NCBI RefSeq assembly: GCF_002262885.1
Contig: NZ_NKYF01000005.1
Coordinates: forward strand, 248,001 to 312,000
Reading direction: 5' to 3'
Length of the DNA stretch: 64,000 nucleotides
From: Pseudonocardia sp. MH-G8
GTDB lineage: Bacteria; Actinomycetota; Actinomycetes; Mycobacteriales; Pseudonocardiaceae
Made by a program: the position numbers and the translations under genes. The notes under the pieces are model-generated. The model was not told the DNA's origin and did no database searches. It worked only from the letters and a program-made list of their open reading frames with translations. Positions 49,778-58,088 of the stretch are shown here, one piece after another (position 1 is the first letter of the stretch; every line of letters begins with the position of its first letter).

Positions 49778-51011
49778 CCCCACCTGCCGGCGTGTCTCCG
49801 GCGAGCAGCTCCCGCAGGACCGCGAGCCCGGCGTGCACCTCGGCGAAGCTCGTGGACAGGGGCGACGGACCGATGCGGATGCCGTCCGGCTCGCGGAAGT
49901 CCGGGATCACCCCGCGCTCCCACAGCCGCGGCAGGAGCTCGCGGAAGCCCTCCCGGCGCAGCATCACGTGCCCGCCGCGCCACTGTGCCTCCCGCGGGGT
50001 GGCCAGCCGCACGCCCAGCGGGGCCAACCAGGCGTCCACCAGCTCGATCGCGAACCCGGTGAGCGCCTCGGCCTTCGCCTGCACGGCGGCGATCCCGGCC
50101 TCCTCCAGCAGGTCGAGCCCGGCCAGCAGCGGCACCATCGCGAGGATCGGCGGGGTGCCGCTGACGACGCCGCGCACGCCCGCCGCCGGGACGTAGCCCG
50201 GGCCCATCTCGAACGGGTCGCGCCGGCCCATCCAGCCCTGCACCGGCTGGCGCAGGGTGTCCTGGCGGTCGCGCCGCACGTAGCCGAACGCAGGCGATCC
50301 GGGCCCGCCGCACAGGTACTTGTAGGTGCAGCCCACGGCCAGGTCGACGCCCCACGCGTCCAGCTCGAGCGGCAGCACGCCCACCGAGTGGCAGAGGTCG
50401 AGGAGCAGCGCCGCCCCGCTGTCGTGCGCGATCCGGGTGATCGTGGCCGCGTCGGTGCGCAGGCCGGAGTGGTAGGAGACGTGGCTGAGCAGGACGAGGG
50501 CCGTTCCCGGGCCGACGGCCTCGGCGACGCGCTCCGGGGCGGCGCCGCGGATCGGGCGCAGGACGCAGCCGCGCTCGGCCGCGATGCCCTCCAGGACGTA
50601 GCGGTCGGTGGGGAAGTCGCCCTCGTCGAACACGATCTCGCGGCGTCCGGGGCCCGCGGCGTCGACCGCGGCGCGCGCCAGCTTGTAGAGCAAGACGGTG
50701 GTCGAGTCGGCGACGACGGTCTGGCCCGGTGCGGCGCCGAGCGCGGCCGCCGCGATGCGGTCGCCGACCCGCTCGGGCCACTGCATCCACGGGCCGCCGG
50801 GTCCGTCGCCGGTCCACCCCCGGATCAGGCCGGCGCCCCACTCCTCGCGGACGAACCGGTCGAGCCGCTGCGCGGCGGCGGCCGGTGGACGGCCCAGCGA
50901 GTTGCCGTCGAGGTAGGCGACGACGTCCGGGGCCGGTAGGAACCGCTCGCGGAACGCCGCGAGCGGATCGGCGGCGTCCAACTGCGCCGCCCGCGCGGCG
51001 AGATCGCTCAC
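49752..51011 (-). CDS. kynU: Kynureninase
   Basis: 419 residues from GTG 51011. PLP enzyme of fold type I: YLDGNSLGRPP near the start, DSTTVLLYKL, SHVSYHSG, DLCHSVGVLPLEL (Asp of the PLP pyridine site) and GCTYKYLCGGPGSPAF with the Schiff-base Lys. It cleaves kynurenine to anthranilate and alanine. The start overlaps the stop of the tryptophan dioxygenase gene by 4 bp. No arylformamidase gene is adjacent; formylkynurenine hydrolysis must be supplied elsewhere. Confidence 0.94.
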   Translation of the reverse strand: MSDLAARAAQLDAADPLAAFRERFLPAPDVVAYLDGNSLGRPPAAAAQRLDRFVREEWGAGLIRGWTGDGPGGPWMQWPERVGDRIAAAALGAAPGQTVVADSTTVLLYKLARAAVDAAGPGRREIVFDEGDFPTDRYVLEGIAAERGCVLRPIRGAAPERVAEAVGPGTALVLLSHVSYHSGLRTDAATITRIAHDSGAALLLDLCHSVGVLPLELDAWGVDLAVGCTYKYLCGGPGSPAFGYVRRDRQDTLRQPVQGWMGRRDPFEMGPGYVPAAGVRGVVSGTPPILAMVPLLAGLDLLEEAGIAAVQAKAEALTGFAIELVDAWLAPLGVRLATPREAQWRGGHVMLRREGFRELLPRLWERGVIPDFREPDGIRIGPSPLSTSFAEVHAGLAVLRELLAGDTPAGGVRAARTAG

Positions 51012-51820
51012 CGCCCGATCTCCGTGCGCACCGCGTACAGCTCCGGGAAGAACGTGATCTCCAGCGCCGAGCGCAGGAACGAGACCCCGCCGGTGCCGCC
51101 CGTGCCGGGCTTGAGACCGATCGTGCGCTCCACGGTCTTGAGGTGCCGGAACCGCCAGAGCTGGAAGTTCTCCTCCAGGTCCACGAGCTCCTCGCACGCC
51201 TCGTAGGCCTCCCACCGCTGCTTCGCGTGCTCGTAGATCGCCCGGAACACCGGCACGAGCTCCGGGGTGAAGCGGTGGGGCTGCGTGACGTCGCGCTCGA
51301 GCACCGCGCGGGGCACGTCGTGACCCGCGCGGTGCAGGTAGCGCAGGAACTCGTCGTAGACGCTCGGGCGGGTCAGGAGGTCGGCCAGCTGCTCCCGGGC
51401 GCGGTCGTCGCCGGCGAAGAGCTCCAGCATCGCGACGTTCTTGTTGCCGAGCACGAACTCGACGGCCCGGTACTGGTCGGACTGGAACCCCGACGACGTC
51501 GCGAGCGCACCCCGGAACTCGGCGTACTCCGACGGCGTGAGCGTGGCCAGCACGGCCCACTGGTCGGTGAGGGTGTGCTGGATGTGCTTGACCCGGGCGA
51601 GGCCCTTGAGCGCCGGGCGCAGGTCGTCGGCCGCGAGGCGGGCCTGCACCTCCCGCAGCTCGTGCAGCACCAGCTTGAGCCACAGCTCGGAGGTCTGGTG
51701 CTGCACGATGAACAGCAGCTCGTCGTGGTGCACCGGCCTGCTGGCCGGGTGCTGGGCCGAGAGCAGCTCGTCCAGGTGCAGGTAGGCGCCGTAGGTCAGG
51801 TCCACCCGCCGGCCCGTCAT
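51008..51820 (-). CDS. kynA: Tryptophan 2,3-dioxygenase
   Basis: 270 residues, all-helical haem dioxygenase. HHDELLFIVQHQTSELWLKL holds the distal substrate-binding residues; SGFQSDQYRAVEF contains the conserved Arg region; FRHLKTVERTIG.K.GTGGTGG carries the haem-proximal His and the substrate loop. Oxidises L-tryptophan to N-formylkynurenine. First gene of a two-gene kynurenine unit ending in anthranilate. Confidence 0.94.
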   Translation of the reverse strand: MTGRRVDLTYGAYLHLDELLSAQHPASRPVHHDELLFIVQHQTSELWLKLVLHELREVQARLAADDLRPALKGLARVKHIQHTLTDQWAVLATLTPSEYAEFRGALATSSGFQSDQYRAVEFVLGNKNVAMLELFAGDDRAREQLADLLTRPSVYDEFLRYLHRAGHDVPRAVLERDVTQPHRFTPELVPVFRAIYEHAKQRWEAYEACEELVDLEENFQLWRFRHLKTVERTIGLKPGTGGTGGVSFLRSALEITFFPELYAVRTEIGR

Positions 51821-51840
51821 GCCTGCACCCTAAGGCCCGC

Positions 51841-52041
51841 TCAGGCGTCGGGGCGCCCGCCGAGGTGGTCCTTGAGCTGCTTCATGACCTCGTTGGGCCC
51901 GTTGGCGGTGCCGACGCCCTTCCCGCCGACGAGGTCGCCGCCGGCGCCGTTCTTCTTCGCGAGCGTGGCGAGAGCTTTGCCGTCCATCGGGTAGCCCGCG
52001 CCCTTGAGGACGTGCTGCACCTCGGTCACCTGGAAAGCCAT
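51841..52041 (-). CDS. Small DUF2795-like protein
   Basis: 66 residues. The stretch VQHVLKGAGYPMDGKALATLAKKNGA resembles the N-terminal half of DUF2795 proteins, followed by a Gly-rich middle and a short helix NEVMKQLKDHLGG. Monocistronic, 20 bases before the dioxygenase on the opposite transcription side of its stop. Role unknown. Confidence 0.75.
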   Translation of the reverse strand: MAFQVTEVQHVLKGAGYPMDGKALATLAKKNGAGGDLVGGKGVGTANGPNEVMKQLKDHLGGRPDA

Positions 52042-52078
52042 GGCCCGGGGTTACCCGGTGCCCGGACGGGTGATCGGC

Positions 52079-53329
52079 TCAGAACTCCGTGCCGTGCTGC
52101 GGCGTGCGGTCCGCCCGGAACGCGGCGTCCAGGCGGCGCAGCGCGGCCGGATCGTCGGCTCGGAGCAGGCCCGCCCGCGCCAGCGCGCCCGCGTGCCCGC
52201 CGCCGAACAGGAGCGTGCCCAGCGCCGCCGTCCCGACGCCGACGACCGGCGCGCCACCCTCGGCCGGCACGCACTCCGCCCCGTCGGGGCCGCCCCGCAG
52301 GCGGAAGCGGCCGCCGCGGTCCAGGAACGGGTCGTGGACGTCGAGCACCACGTCGAGCTCGACGGTGTAGCGGCGCGCGGCGAGGGCGGCGGGCACGTCG
52401 AGCACACGGGCCCACATGCCGTCGCGCTGGTCGACCGTGCGCATCTGCCGGGGGTCGGCCAGCAGGTGCGACAAGGGCTCGGCGGCGGCCATCGACCGGC
52501 AGGACACCGTGTCGACGAGGTCGATGGCGAGCACCGTGGACCACAGGGCCACGTAGGCCTCGTCGCTCGCGGTGACGACCTCGACGATGCGGCAGGTCCG
52601 GGTGGCGTTGTCGCGGCGGTAGGAGACGTACCCGTCGGGGTGGACGAGGTGGAACAGCGGTGTGGCGCCGTGGCGCTGGTGCTCGCGGTCGGCGAGCAGG
52701 GTGTCCCACCAGCCGTCGCTGCGCGAGAGCGCGCCGGGCGTCAGCGCGGCCCACCGGCGGTGGATGTCGGGGGCCAGCCGGCGCAGCTCGGCGGTGCCGA
52801 CCTCGCGCACGCCGCCCGTGTCCTCGACGTCTTTGCGGAGCGCGGCGCGGCGCCGGTCGATCTCGACCGTGCGGTGCTCGGTGGCGATCCCGTAGCCGAA
52901 CCGGCCGTAGATGCCGCCCTCGCTGGCGGTCAGCAGGGACACGGCCAGTCCGTCGTCGACGAAGCCGCGGTGCTGGGCGGCCAGCATCGCGCGCAGGATG
53001 CCGCGGCGGCGGTGCGTCACCGCCACGGAGACCCACGTGACGCCCGCGGCCGCGACGGCGGCACCCCCGGGCAGGGTCACGTCGAAGGGGAAGGAACCGG
53101 TGACCCCGACCGTGTCGTCCCCGGCGCGGGCCATGAGGAACCGATCGGGCTCGAACAGCAGCCGGACGTCGTCCAGGTCTGCGTCGGAGTAGTGCATCCC
53201 GAAGGCGCGGCCGTCGACCTCCGCGATCACCGGGAGGTCCGCCGCCACGGCCTGGCGCAGGTCGACGGGAGCGTGGGCAGGGCGCAGCGCGTCACTGTGC
53301 AGCACGGGAACGCAGTCTGCCCGGTCCAC
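52079..53329 (-). CDS. Eis-like GNAT N-acetyltransferase
   Basis: 416 residues, matching the three-part Eis architecture: an N-terminal GNAT domain with acetyl-CoA loop VSVAVTHRRRGILRAML, a second GNAT-like domain starting near GIYGRFGYG, and a C-terminal sterol-carrier-like domain ending in a terminal Phe, whose carboxylate is catalytic in Eis. In mycobacteria Eis acetylates aminoglycosides at several positions and also proteins; the native substrate here is unknown. Start at ATG 53329; a GTG seven codons on is possible. Confidence 0.88.
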   Translation of the reverse strand: MDRADCVPVLHSDALRPAHAPVDLRQAVAADLPVIAEVDGRAFGMHYSDADLDDVRLLFEPDRFLMARAGDDTVGVTGSFPFDVTLPGGAAVAAAGVTWVSVAVTHRRRGILRAMLAAQHRGFVDDGLAVSLLTASEGGIYGRFGYGIATEHRTVEIDRRRAALRKDVEDTGGVREVGTAELRRLAPDIHRRWAALTPGALSRSDGWWDTLLADREHQRHGATPLFHLVHPDGYVSYRRDNATRTCRIVEVVTASDEAYVALWSTVLAIDLVDTVSCRSMAAAEPLSHLLADPRQMRTVDQRDGMWARVLDVPAALAARRYTVELDVVLDVHDPFLDRGGRFRLRGGPDGAECVPAEGGAPVVGVGTAALGTLLFGGGHAGALARAGLLRADDPAALRRLDAAFRADRTPQHGTEF

Positions 53330-53362
53330 GGGGAGGAGTCGACCGGTATGCGGCCCCGTCGG

Positions 53363-54487
53363 TCAGGCGGGGGCGGCGACGCCGGCCAGCACGGCCTCGT
53401 ACACGCCCCGCAACCGCAGCGCCCACGCCGTCGCGTCGAACTCGGTGAGGAACCGGGCGCGCGACGCCTCGGCCATCCGCAGGCGGCGTTGCGGGTCCTC
53501 GGCGAGGCCGACCAGCGCGTCGGCGACGGCGCCCGCGTCCCGGTGGACGAGAGCGCCCGTCGCTGCCGTGACGATCTCGGGGACGCCGCCGACCCGGGTG
53601 GCCACCACCGGGATCCCGGCCGCCATCGCGCGCAGCAGCGCGGTCGGTGCGGCGCCCGAGCGCGCCGTGTGCACCACCAGGTCGGCGGCCGCGAGCAGAC
53701 CCGACAGATCCTGGCGGCGGTGCACGAACCGGACGCGCGCGGCGAGGTCGTCGCTGGTGTCGACCCGCGACTCCAGCCACGGGCGCAGCGGCCCGTCGCC
53801 GGCGAGCGCAACCGCGAGCGGCAGCCGGTCGGGCAGCGACTCGACCGCGTCGAGCAGGAGCTCGTGGCCCTGGTCGCGGCGCATCGGCGCGCTGCTGACG
53901 ACCAGCACCTCGTCGTCGCCGACCTCGAGCGCGGCGCGGCGGGCGCGGCGCTGGTCGGGGTCGACCGGGCCGGGGTCGGTGACGCCGTTCGGGACGACGA
54001 CGAGGTTGCGGCCCGAGCCGGACAGGCCGCGGTACCACTCGCGCTGCACCTGTGAGATCGCGATCGTGCGCGCCATGAAGCGCTGCCGGGCCAGGATCCG
54101 CGCGGAACGCTTGAGCCGGTCGGCCCGGTCGGCAGGCAGGTTCTCGATGCGGTGCAGGGTGGACACCGCGGGCACCCGCGCGCGCAGGGCCGCGGCCGCG
54201 CCCACGACGTCGGCGGGTGGGAGGTGCGTGTGCACGAGCTGCGCGCCGTGGCGGCGCAGCTGCGCGGCCGCGCGGGGAACGGAGCGCGGGTCGAAGCGGG
54301 CGAGGCCGAGTTCGACGACGGGCACGTCGAGCCGGCGCAGCGCACTGACCTGGGTGGTGTCCGACGTTCCGGCGAGGGCGACGACCACGAGCTCGAGGCC
54401 GGTCTCGCGCGCGGCTCCCGCGAGGTCGACCAGCCCGATCTCCGGCCCGTCCGGGTGCAGGGTCGGCACGAGGTGCGCGATCTTCAA
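53363..54487 (-). CDS. GT4-family glycosyltransferase
   Basis: 374 residues, GT-B fold. N-terminal MKIAHLVPTLHPDGPEIGLV, a middle VVPNGVTDPG hinge, and a nucleotide-sugar domain with LLRAMAAGIPVVATRVGGVPEIV. The usual EX7E pair of GT4 enzymes is degraded here: the glutamates are replaced around SGAAPTALLR, so catalysis may be altered. No polysaccharide genes adjoin it. Acceptor and donor unknown. Divergent from the CoA transferase. Confidence 0.85.
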   Translation of the reverse strand: MKIAHLVPTLHPDGPEIGLVDLAGAARETGLELVVVALAGTSDTTQVSALRRLDVPVVELGLARFDPRSVPRAAAQLRRHGAQLVHTHLPPADVVGAAAALRARVPAVSTLHRIENLPADRADRLKRSARILARQRFMARTIAISQVQREWYRGLSGSGRNLVVVPNGVTDPGPVDPDQRRARRAALEVGDDEVLVVSSAPMRRDQGHELLLDAVESLPDRLPLAVALAGDGPLRPWLESRVDTSDDLAARVRFVHRRQDLSGLLAAADLVVHTARSGAAPTALLRAMAAGIPVVATRVGGVPEIVTAATGALVHRDAGAVADALVGLAEDPQRRLRMAEASRARFLTEFDATAWALRLRGVYEAVLAGVAAPA

Positions 54488-54544
54488 GGGGCTCTCCCAT
54501 GGGGTGCGGGCAGCGCTCGACCCTACTCACGGCCACGGGCGGGC

Positions 54545-55699
54545 ATGATGCGCGGCGTGCTGCCCCTGGAAGGAATCGTCGTCGTCTCCTGCGAGCAGGC
54601 CGTCGCCGCGCCGTTCGCCACCCGCCAGCTCGCCGAGCTCGGCGCTCGGGTGATCAAGATCGAGCGGCCGGGCCGCGGGGACTTCGCCCGCGACTACGAC
54701 ACCACCGTGCGCGGCCTGTCGAGCCACTTCGTCTGGCTCAACCGGTCGAAGGAGAGCCTGGCGCTGGATCTCAAGGAGGACGTGGACGTCATGTCGCGGC
54801 TGCTCGAGCGCGCCGACGTGTTCGTCCAGAACTTCGCGCCCGGCGCGGCGGAACGGCTCGGGCTCGGGCACGAGGAGCTGCGGGCCCGCCACCCGCGGCT
54901 GATCACGTGCTCGATCTCCGGTTACGGCCCCGATGGCCCCTACCGCGACGCGAAGGCCTACGACCTGTTGATCCAGTCCGAGGCCGGGCTGGTGTCGGTC
55001 ACCGGCAGTGCCGACGAGCCGGCAAAGAGCGGCATCCCGGCCGCCGACATCGGCGCGGGCATGTACGCGTTCTCCGGCGTCCTCGCCGCGCTCTACGACC
55101 GGGAGCGCACCGGCACCGGCACGCACATCGAGGTGAGCCTGTTCGACGCGCTCGTGGAGTGGATGGGCTTCCCGCTCCAGTACACCGCCGGGAGCGGGGC
55201 GCCGCCGCCGCGCGCCGGCACCAGCCACCCGGCGATCGCGCCCTACGGCACGTTCGCGGCCGGTGACGGCACCGAGGTCGTGCTGGGGATCCAGAACGAG
55301 CGCGAGTGGCAGGCCTTCTGCACCACGGTGCTGCGCCGCCCCGACCTGGCCGACGACGAGCGGTTCCGCACCGGCGCGCTGCGGGTGGCGCACCGCCCCG
55401 ACCTGCACGCGGAGATCGACGCCGTCTTCGCCCGCCTCACCGGCCCCGAGGTGGTGGACCGGCTGGGGCAAGCGCGCATCGCCGCAGCCCGCCGCAGGGA
55501 GGTGGCCGAGGTGCTGGAGCACCCGCAGCTGGCGGCGCGGGAGCGCTGGACGGAGGTCGGCTCGCCCGCGGGCGAGATCCGAACGCTGCTGCCCCCACTC
55601 ACATGGCAAGGCGAGCCGCCGAAGCTGACCCCGATCCCGGAGGTTGGCGAACACACCGAGCAGATCCTCCGCTGGCTCGACACCGGGCCGGGCGCGTAG
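54545..55699 (+). CDS. CaiB/BaiF family III CoA transferase
   Basis: 384 residues. LPLEGIVVVSCEQAVAAPFATRQLAELGARVIKIERPG is the family N-terminus (given in pieces here: VVSCEQ, APFATRQL, IKIERPG); NRSKESLALDL, NFAPGAAERLGL and ISGYGPDGPY follow, and AADIGAGMYAFSGVLAAL matches a conserved family region. Catalytic aspartate expected near RDAKAYD. Transfers CoA between carboxylic acids. Three in-frame starts (54545, 54548, GTG 54557). Substrate unknown. Confidence 0.88.
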   Translation: MMRGVLPLEGIVVVSCEQAVAAPFATRQLAELGARVIKIERPGRGDFARDYDTTVRGLSSHFVWLNRSKESLALDLKEDVDVMSRLLERADVFVQNFAPGAAERLGLGHEELRARHPRLITCSISGYGPDGPYRDAKAYDLLIQSEAGLVSVTGSADEPAKSGIPAADIGAGMYAFSGVLAALYDRERTGTGTHIEVSLFDALVEWMGFPLQYTAGSGAPPPRAGTSHPAIAPYGTFAAGDGTEVVLGIQNEREWQAFCTTVLRRPDLADDERFRTGALRVAHRPDLHAEIDAVFARLTGPEVVDRLGQARIAAARRREVAEVLEHPQLAARERWTEVGSPAGEIRTLLPPLTWQGEPPKLTPIPEVGEHTEQILRWLDTGPGA

Positions 55700-55716
55700 C
55701 GCTGCGCCGCGGGTGC

Positions 55717-55805
55717 TCGCACACCGACCGCTGTGCTCGTACACCGACTGCAGTCGGTGTGCGACGCCTGCGATCGGTGTGTGACGCCGCGATCGGTGTG
55801 CGACG
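55717..55805. repeat. CACACCGA/TCGGTGTG palindrome cluster (family D)
   Basis: A perfect 20-base palindrome ACACCGACTGCAGTCGGTGT at 55741-55760, preceded by GCACACCGACC and followed by two more copies of GATCGGTGTGTGAC / GATCGGTGTGCGAC at about 20-base spacing. It lies between the convergent CoA transferase and metallophosphoesterase genes and can form alternative hairpins. Confidence 0.8.
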
Positions 55806-55824
55806 ACGGCGCGGCGTCTCCCGC

Positions 55825-56688
55825 TCAGTCGACGGTCAGGGCGGCTCGGAAGGCGGCCAGGGTCGGCTCCATCTCCTCCGACGGCACGTCGCTCATCCTC
55901 GGCGCGTCGATCGGCAGGCTGGTGGTGATCAGGTCGGCGTCGAACAGGTCGATGCGGCTCAGCGACGGCGCCGCCAGGCCGCGCAGCGCGGCGCCGGGGG
56001 CCAGACCGTCGAGGACGGTGGCGAGCGGGCCGCCGGTCCAGACCGGCACCGCGCCGAGAGTCCCCGCGCTCACCACGTGCGTGTGCCCGGCCAGCACCAG
56101 CCGCACGTCCGTGCCCGCGATGGCGTCAGCGAGGTCTTCCCGGCGCAGCAGCGGGATGCTGGCGGCGAGCGGCGCGGCGCTGGGGAGCGGCGGGTGGTGC
56201 AGGGCGAGCACCGTGCCCGCGGGGGCGGGCTGGGCGAGCTCGGCCCGCAGGCGCTCCAGCTGGGCGGGGCGCAGCGCGCCGTGCGGCTGCCCGGGGATCG
56301 TGCTGTCGAGAACGACGATCCGCAGGTCGCCGACGCGCACCACGGAGTCGAGCGGTTCCGGGGAGGCCGGCACCCCGAGCAGGTGCTCGCGCAGCGCCGC
56401 GCGGTCGTCGTGGTTGCCGGCGGCGTAGACCAGCGGCGCGCCGAGCCGTGCGGCGGCGGGTTCCACGATCTCGCGCAGCCGCCGGTACTCCTGCGGGAGG
56501 CCGTGCTCGGTGAGGTCGCCGGTGAGCACGAGGGCGTCCGGGGTGAGGCCCGACTCCTCGACGGCGCGCAGTGCGCGGTCGAGCAGCGCGGTGGTGTCAA
56601 TGCCGTGGGGGAGCGCCGCGCCGTCGGCGACGAGGTGCAGGTCGGTGAGCTGGACGAGGGTGTGCCTGGCTGGCTTCACGGGGCCCAT
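55825..56688 (-). CDS. Calcineurin-like metallophosphoesterase
   Basis: 287 residues from ATG 56688. All metal motifs are present in order: QLTDLHL, LTGDLTEHG, AAGNHDD, LHHPPLP and LAGHTH. Resembles the CpdA/Icc class of cyclic-nucleotide or phospholipid phosphodiesterases. The closing part GGPLATVLDGL replaces other known C-terminal motifs. Substrate unproven; cAMP hydrolysis is plausible. Confidence 0.88.
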   Translation of the reverse strand: MGPVKPARHTLVQLTDLHLVADGAALPHGIDTTALLDRALRAVEESGLTPDALVLTGDLTEHGLPQEYRRLREIVEPAAARLGAPLVYAAGNHDDRAALREHLLGVPASPEPLDSVVRVGDLRIVVLDSTIPGQPHGALRPAQLERLRAELAQPAPAGTVLALHHPPLPSAAPLAASIPLLRREDLADAIAGTDVRLVLAGHTHVVSAGTLGAVPVWTGGPLATVLDGLAPGAALRGLAAPSLSRIDLFDADLITTSLPIDAPRMSDVPSEEMEPTLAAFRAALTVD

Positions 56689-56742
56689 CCTGCCCGCCTC
56701 CCGGTGCCGGGAAGGCGTGGCGCGGGCCACGGTGACGCCAAG

Positions 56743-56765
56743 TACTTAGCAACGCTATCTATACT
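56743..56765 (+). promoter_or_regulatory. Promoter with overlapping operator for the MFS gene
   Basis: TACTTAGCAACGCTATCTA is an imperfect palindrome around TAGC-AAC-GCTA (56747-56757), followed by TATACT (56760-56765) as a good -10 element. Seven bases beyond the -10 is the GTG start, so the transcript may be leaderless. The palindrome abuts and partly overlaps the -10 region, as for MarR/TetR-type repressors. Confidence 0.6.
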
Positions 56766-56772
56766 CGCCGCC

Positions 56773-58062
56773 GTGAGCTCTCAGCCGACCACCGGGACCA
56801 GCCCGTTCCGTCAACCCAAGGCCGTGTGGGCCGTCGCCTTCGCGTGCGTCATCTCGTTCATGGGCATCGGCCTCGTCGACCCGATCCTCCCGGCCCTGGC
56901 CACCCAGCTCGACGCGAGCCACACCGAGGTGGAGCTGCTCTTCACGAGCTACCTGGTCGTCACGGCTTTCGCAATGCTCGTCACGGGCGTGGTGTCGAGC
57001 CGCATCGGCGCCAAGCGCACGCTCATCCTCGGGCTGGCCCTGATCGTCGTGTTCGCCACGGCCGCCGGGCTGGCTGCCGACATCGCCGGGATCGTCGGCT
57101 TCCGCGCGGGCTGGGGCCTGGGCAACGCGCTGTTCATCGCCACCTCGCTCGCCGTGATCGTCGGCTCCGCGAGCGGCGGTTTCGCCGGCGCGATCGTGCT
57201 CTACGAGACGGCGCTCGGCATCGGCATCGCCTCGGGCCCGCTGCTCGGCGGGCTGCTGGGCGACATCAGCTGGCGCGGCCCCTTCCTCGGCGTCGGGGTG
57301 CTGATGCTGCTCGCGCTGGTGGCGACCGTGGTGCTGGTGCCGCCGACGCCCAAGCCCGCGCACCCCTCCTCGCTGCGCGAACCCCTGGCGGCGCTGCGCC
57401 ACCGCAGCCTGCGCAACACCAGCCTGACCGGCCTGCTCTACAACTGGGGCTTCTTCACGCTTCTCGGGTACGCCCCGTTCCTGATGAACCTCTCGGCCAT
57501 CCAGCTGGGCGGGGTCTTCTTCGCCTGGGGCCTGCTCGTGGCGCTCTTCGCGGTGTTCGGCGCGCCGCGCCTGGGCGGCCGGTTCGGCACGGCGCGCACC
57601 CTCACCGTCGCGCTCGTGGTCGTGGCGGTGCTGCTGGCCCTGATCGGGACCTTCCCCGGGACGCGGTGGGTCGTGATCGTCGCGGTGATCCTCTCGGGTG
57701 CGGTCGTCGGCCTGAACAACACGCTGGTCACGACGGCGGTCATGAGCATCTCGCCGGTGCCGCGCAACGTGGCGTCGGCGACGTACGGCTTCGTCAGGTT
57801 CATCGGCGGCGGTCTGGCCCCGTTCGCCGCAGGGCTGCTCGCCGAGGGCTTCAGCGCGCACGTCCCGTTCCTGCTGGGCGCCGTCGTCGTCCTGGCGGGG
57901 GCGGTCCTGCTGCAGACCGTCCGCGCCGACCTGGACCGCGCCGACGCCGACGCGGCGAACCCCGGCCCGATCGCCGACGCGGAGGAAGCGGTGACCGAGG
58001 TCCCGGCCCTGGAGGAGGAAGCGGTACTCGCCCAGGAGGCCCGCGCCCGCGAGCGGCCCTGA
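56773..58062 (+). CDS. MFS transporter, probable exporter
   Basis: 429 residues, 12 helices. The loop 2-3 motif reads SSRIGAKRTLILG and motif C-like GIGIASGPLLGGLLGD in helix 5 is typical of drug/H+ antiporters. The last 45 residues are an acidic cytoplasmic tail. Start at GTG 56773, which sits at the expected transcription start of the promoter above. Substrate unknown; the palindromic operator suggests induction by its substrate. Confidence 0.9.
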   Translation: MSSQPTTGTSPFRQPKAVWAVAFACVISFMGIGLVDPILPALATQLDASHTEVELLFTSYLVVTAFAMLVTGVVSSRIGAKRTLILGLALIVVFATAAGLAADIAGIVGFRAGWGLGNALFIATSLAVIVGSASGGFAGAIVLYETALGIGIASGPLLGGLLGDISWRGPFLGVGVLMLLALVATVVLVPPTPKPAHPSSLREPLAALRHRSLRNTSLTGLLYNWGFFTLLGYAPFLMNLSAIQLGGVFFAWGLLVALFAVFGAPRLGGRFGTARTLTVALVVVAVLLALIGTFPGTRWVVIVAVILSGAVVGLNNTLVTTAVMSISPVPRNVASATYGFVRFIGGGLAPFAAGLLAEGFSAHVPFLLGAVVVLAGAVLLQTVRADLDRADADAANPGPIADAEEAVTEVPALEEEAVLAQEARARERP

Positions 58063-58088
58063 CGCCCCACAGTGCGGGTGGGGGTGCG

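Noticed and set aside
48042..53329. APH-like kinase and Eis-like enzyme as an antibiotic-resistance island
   Set aside because: They are not adjacent, have no mobile-element neighbours and belong to broad families with housekeeping members.
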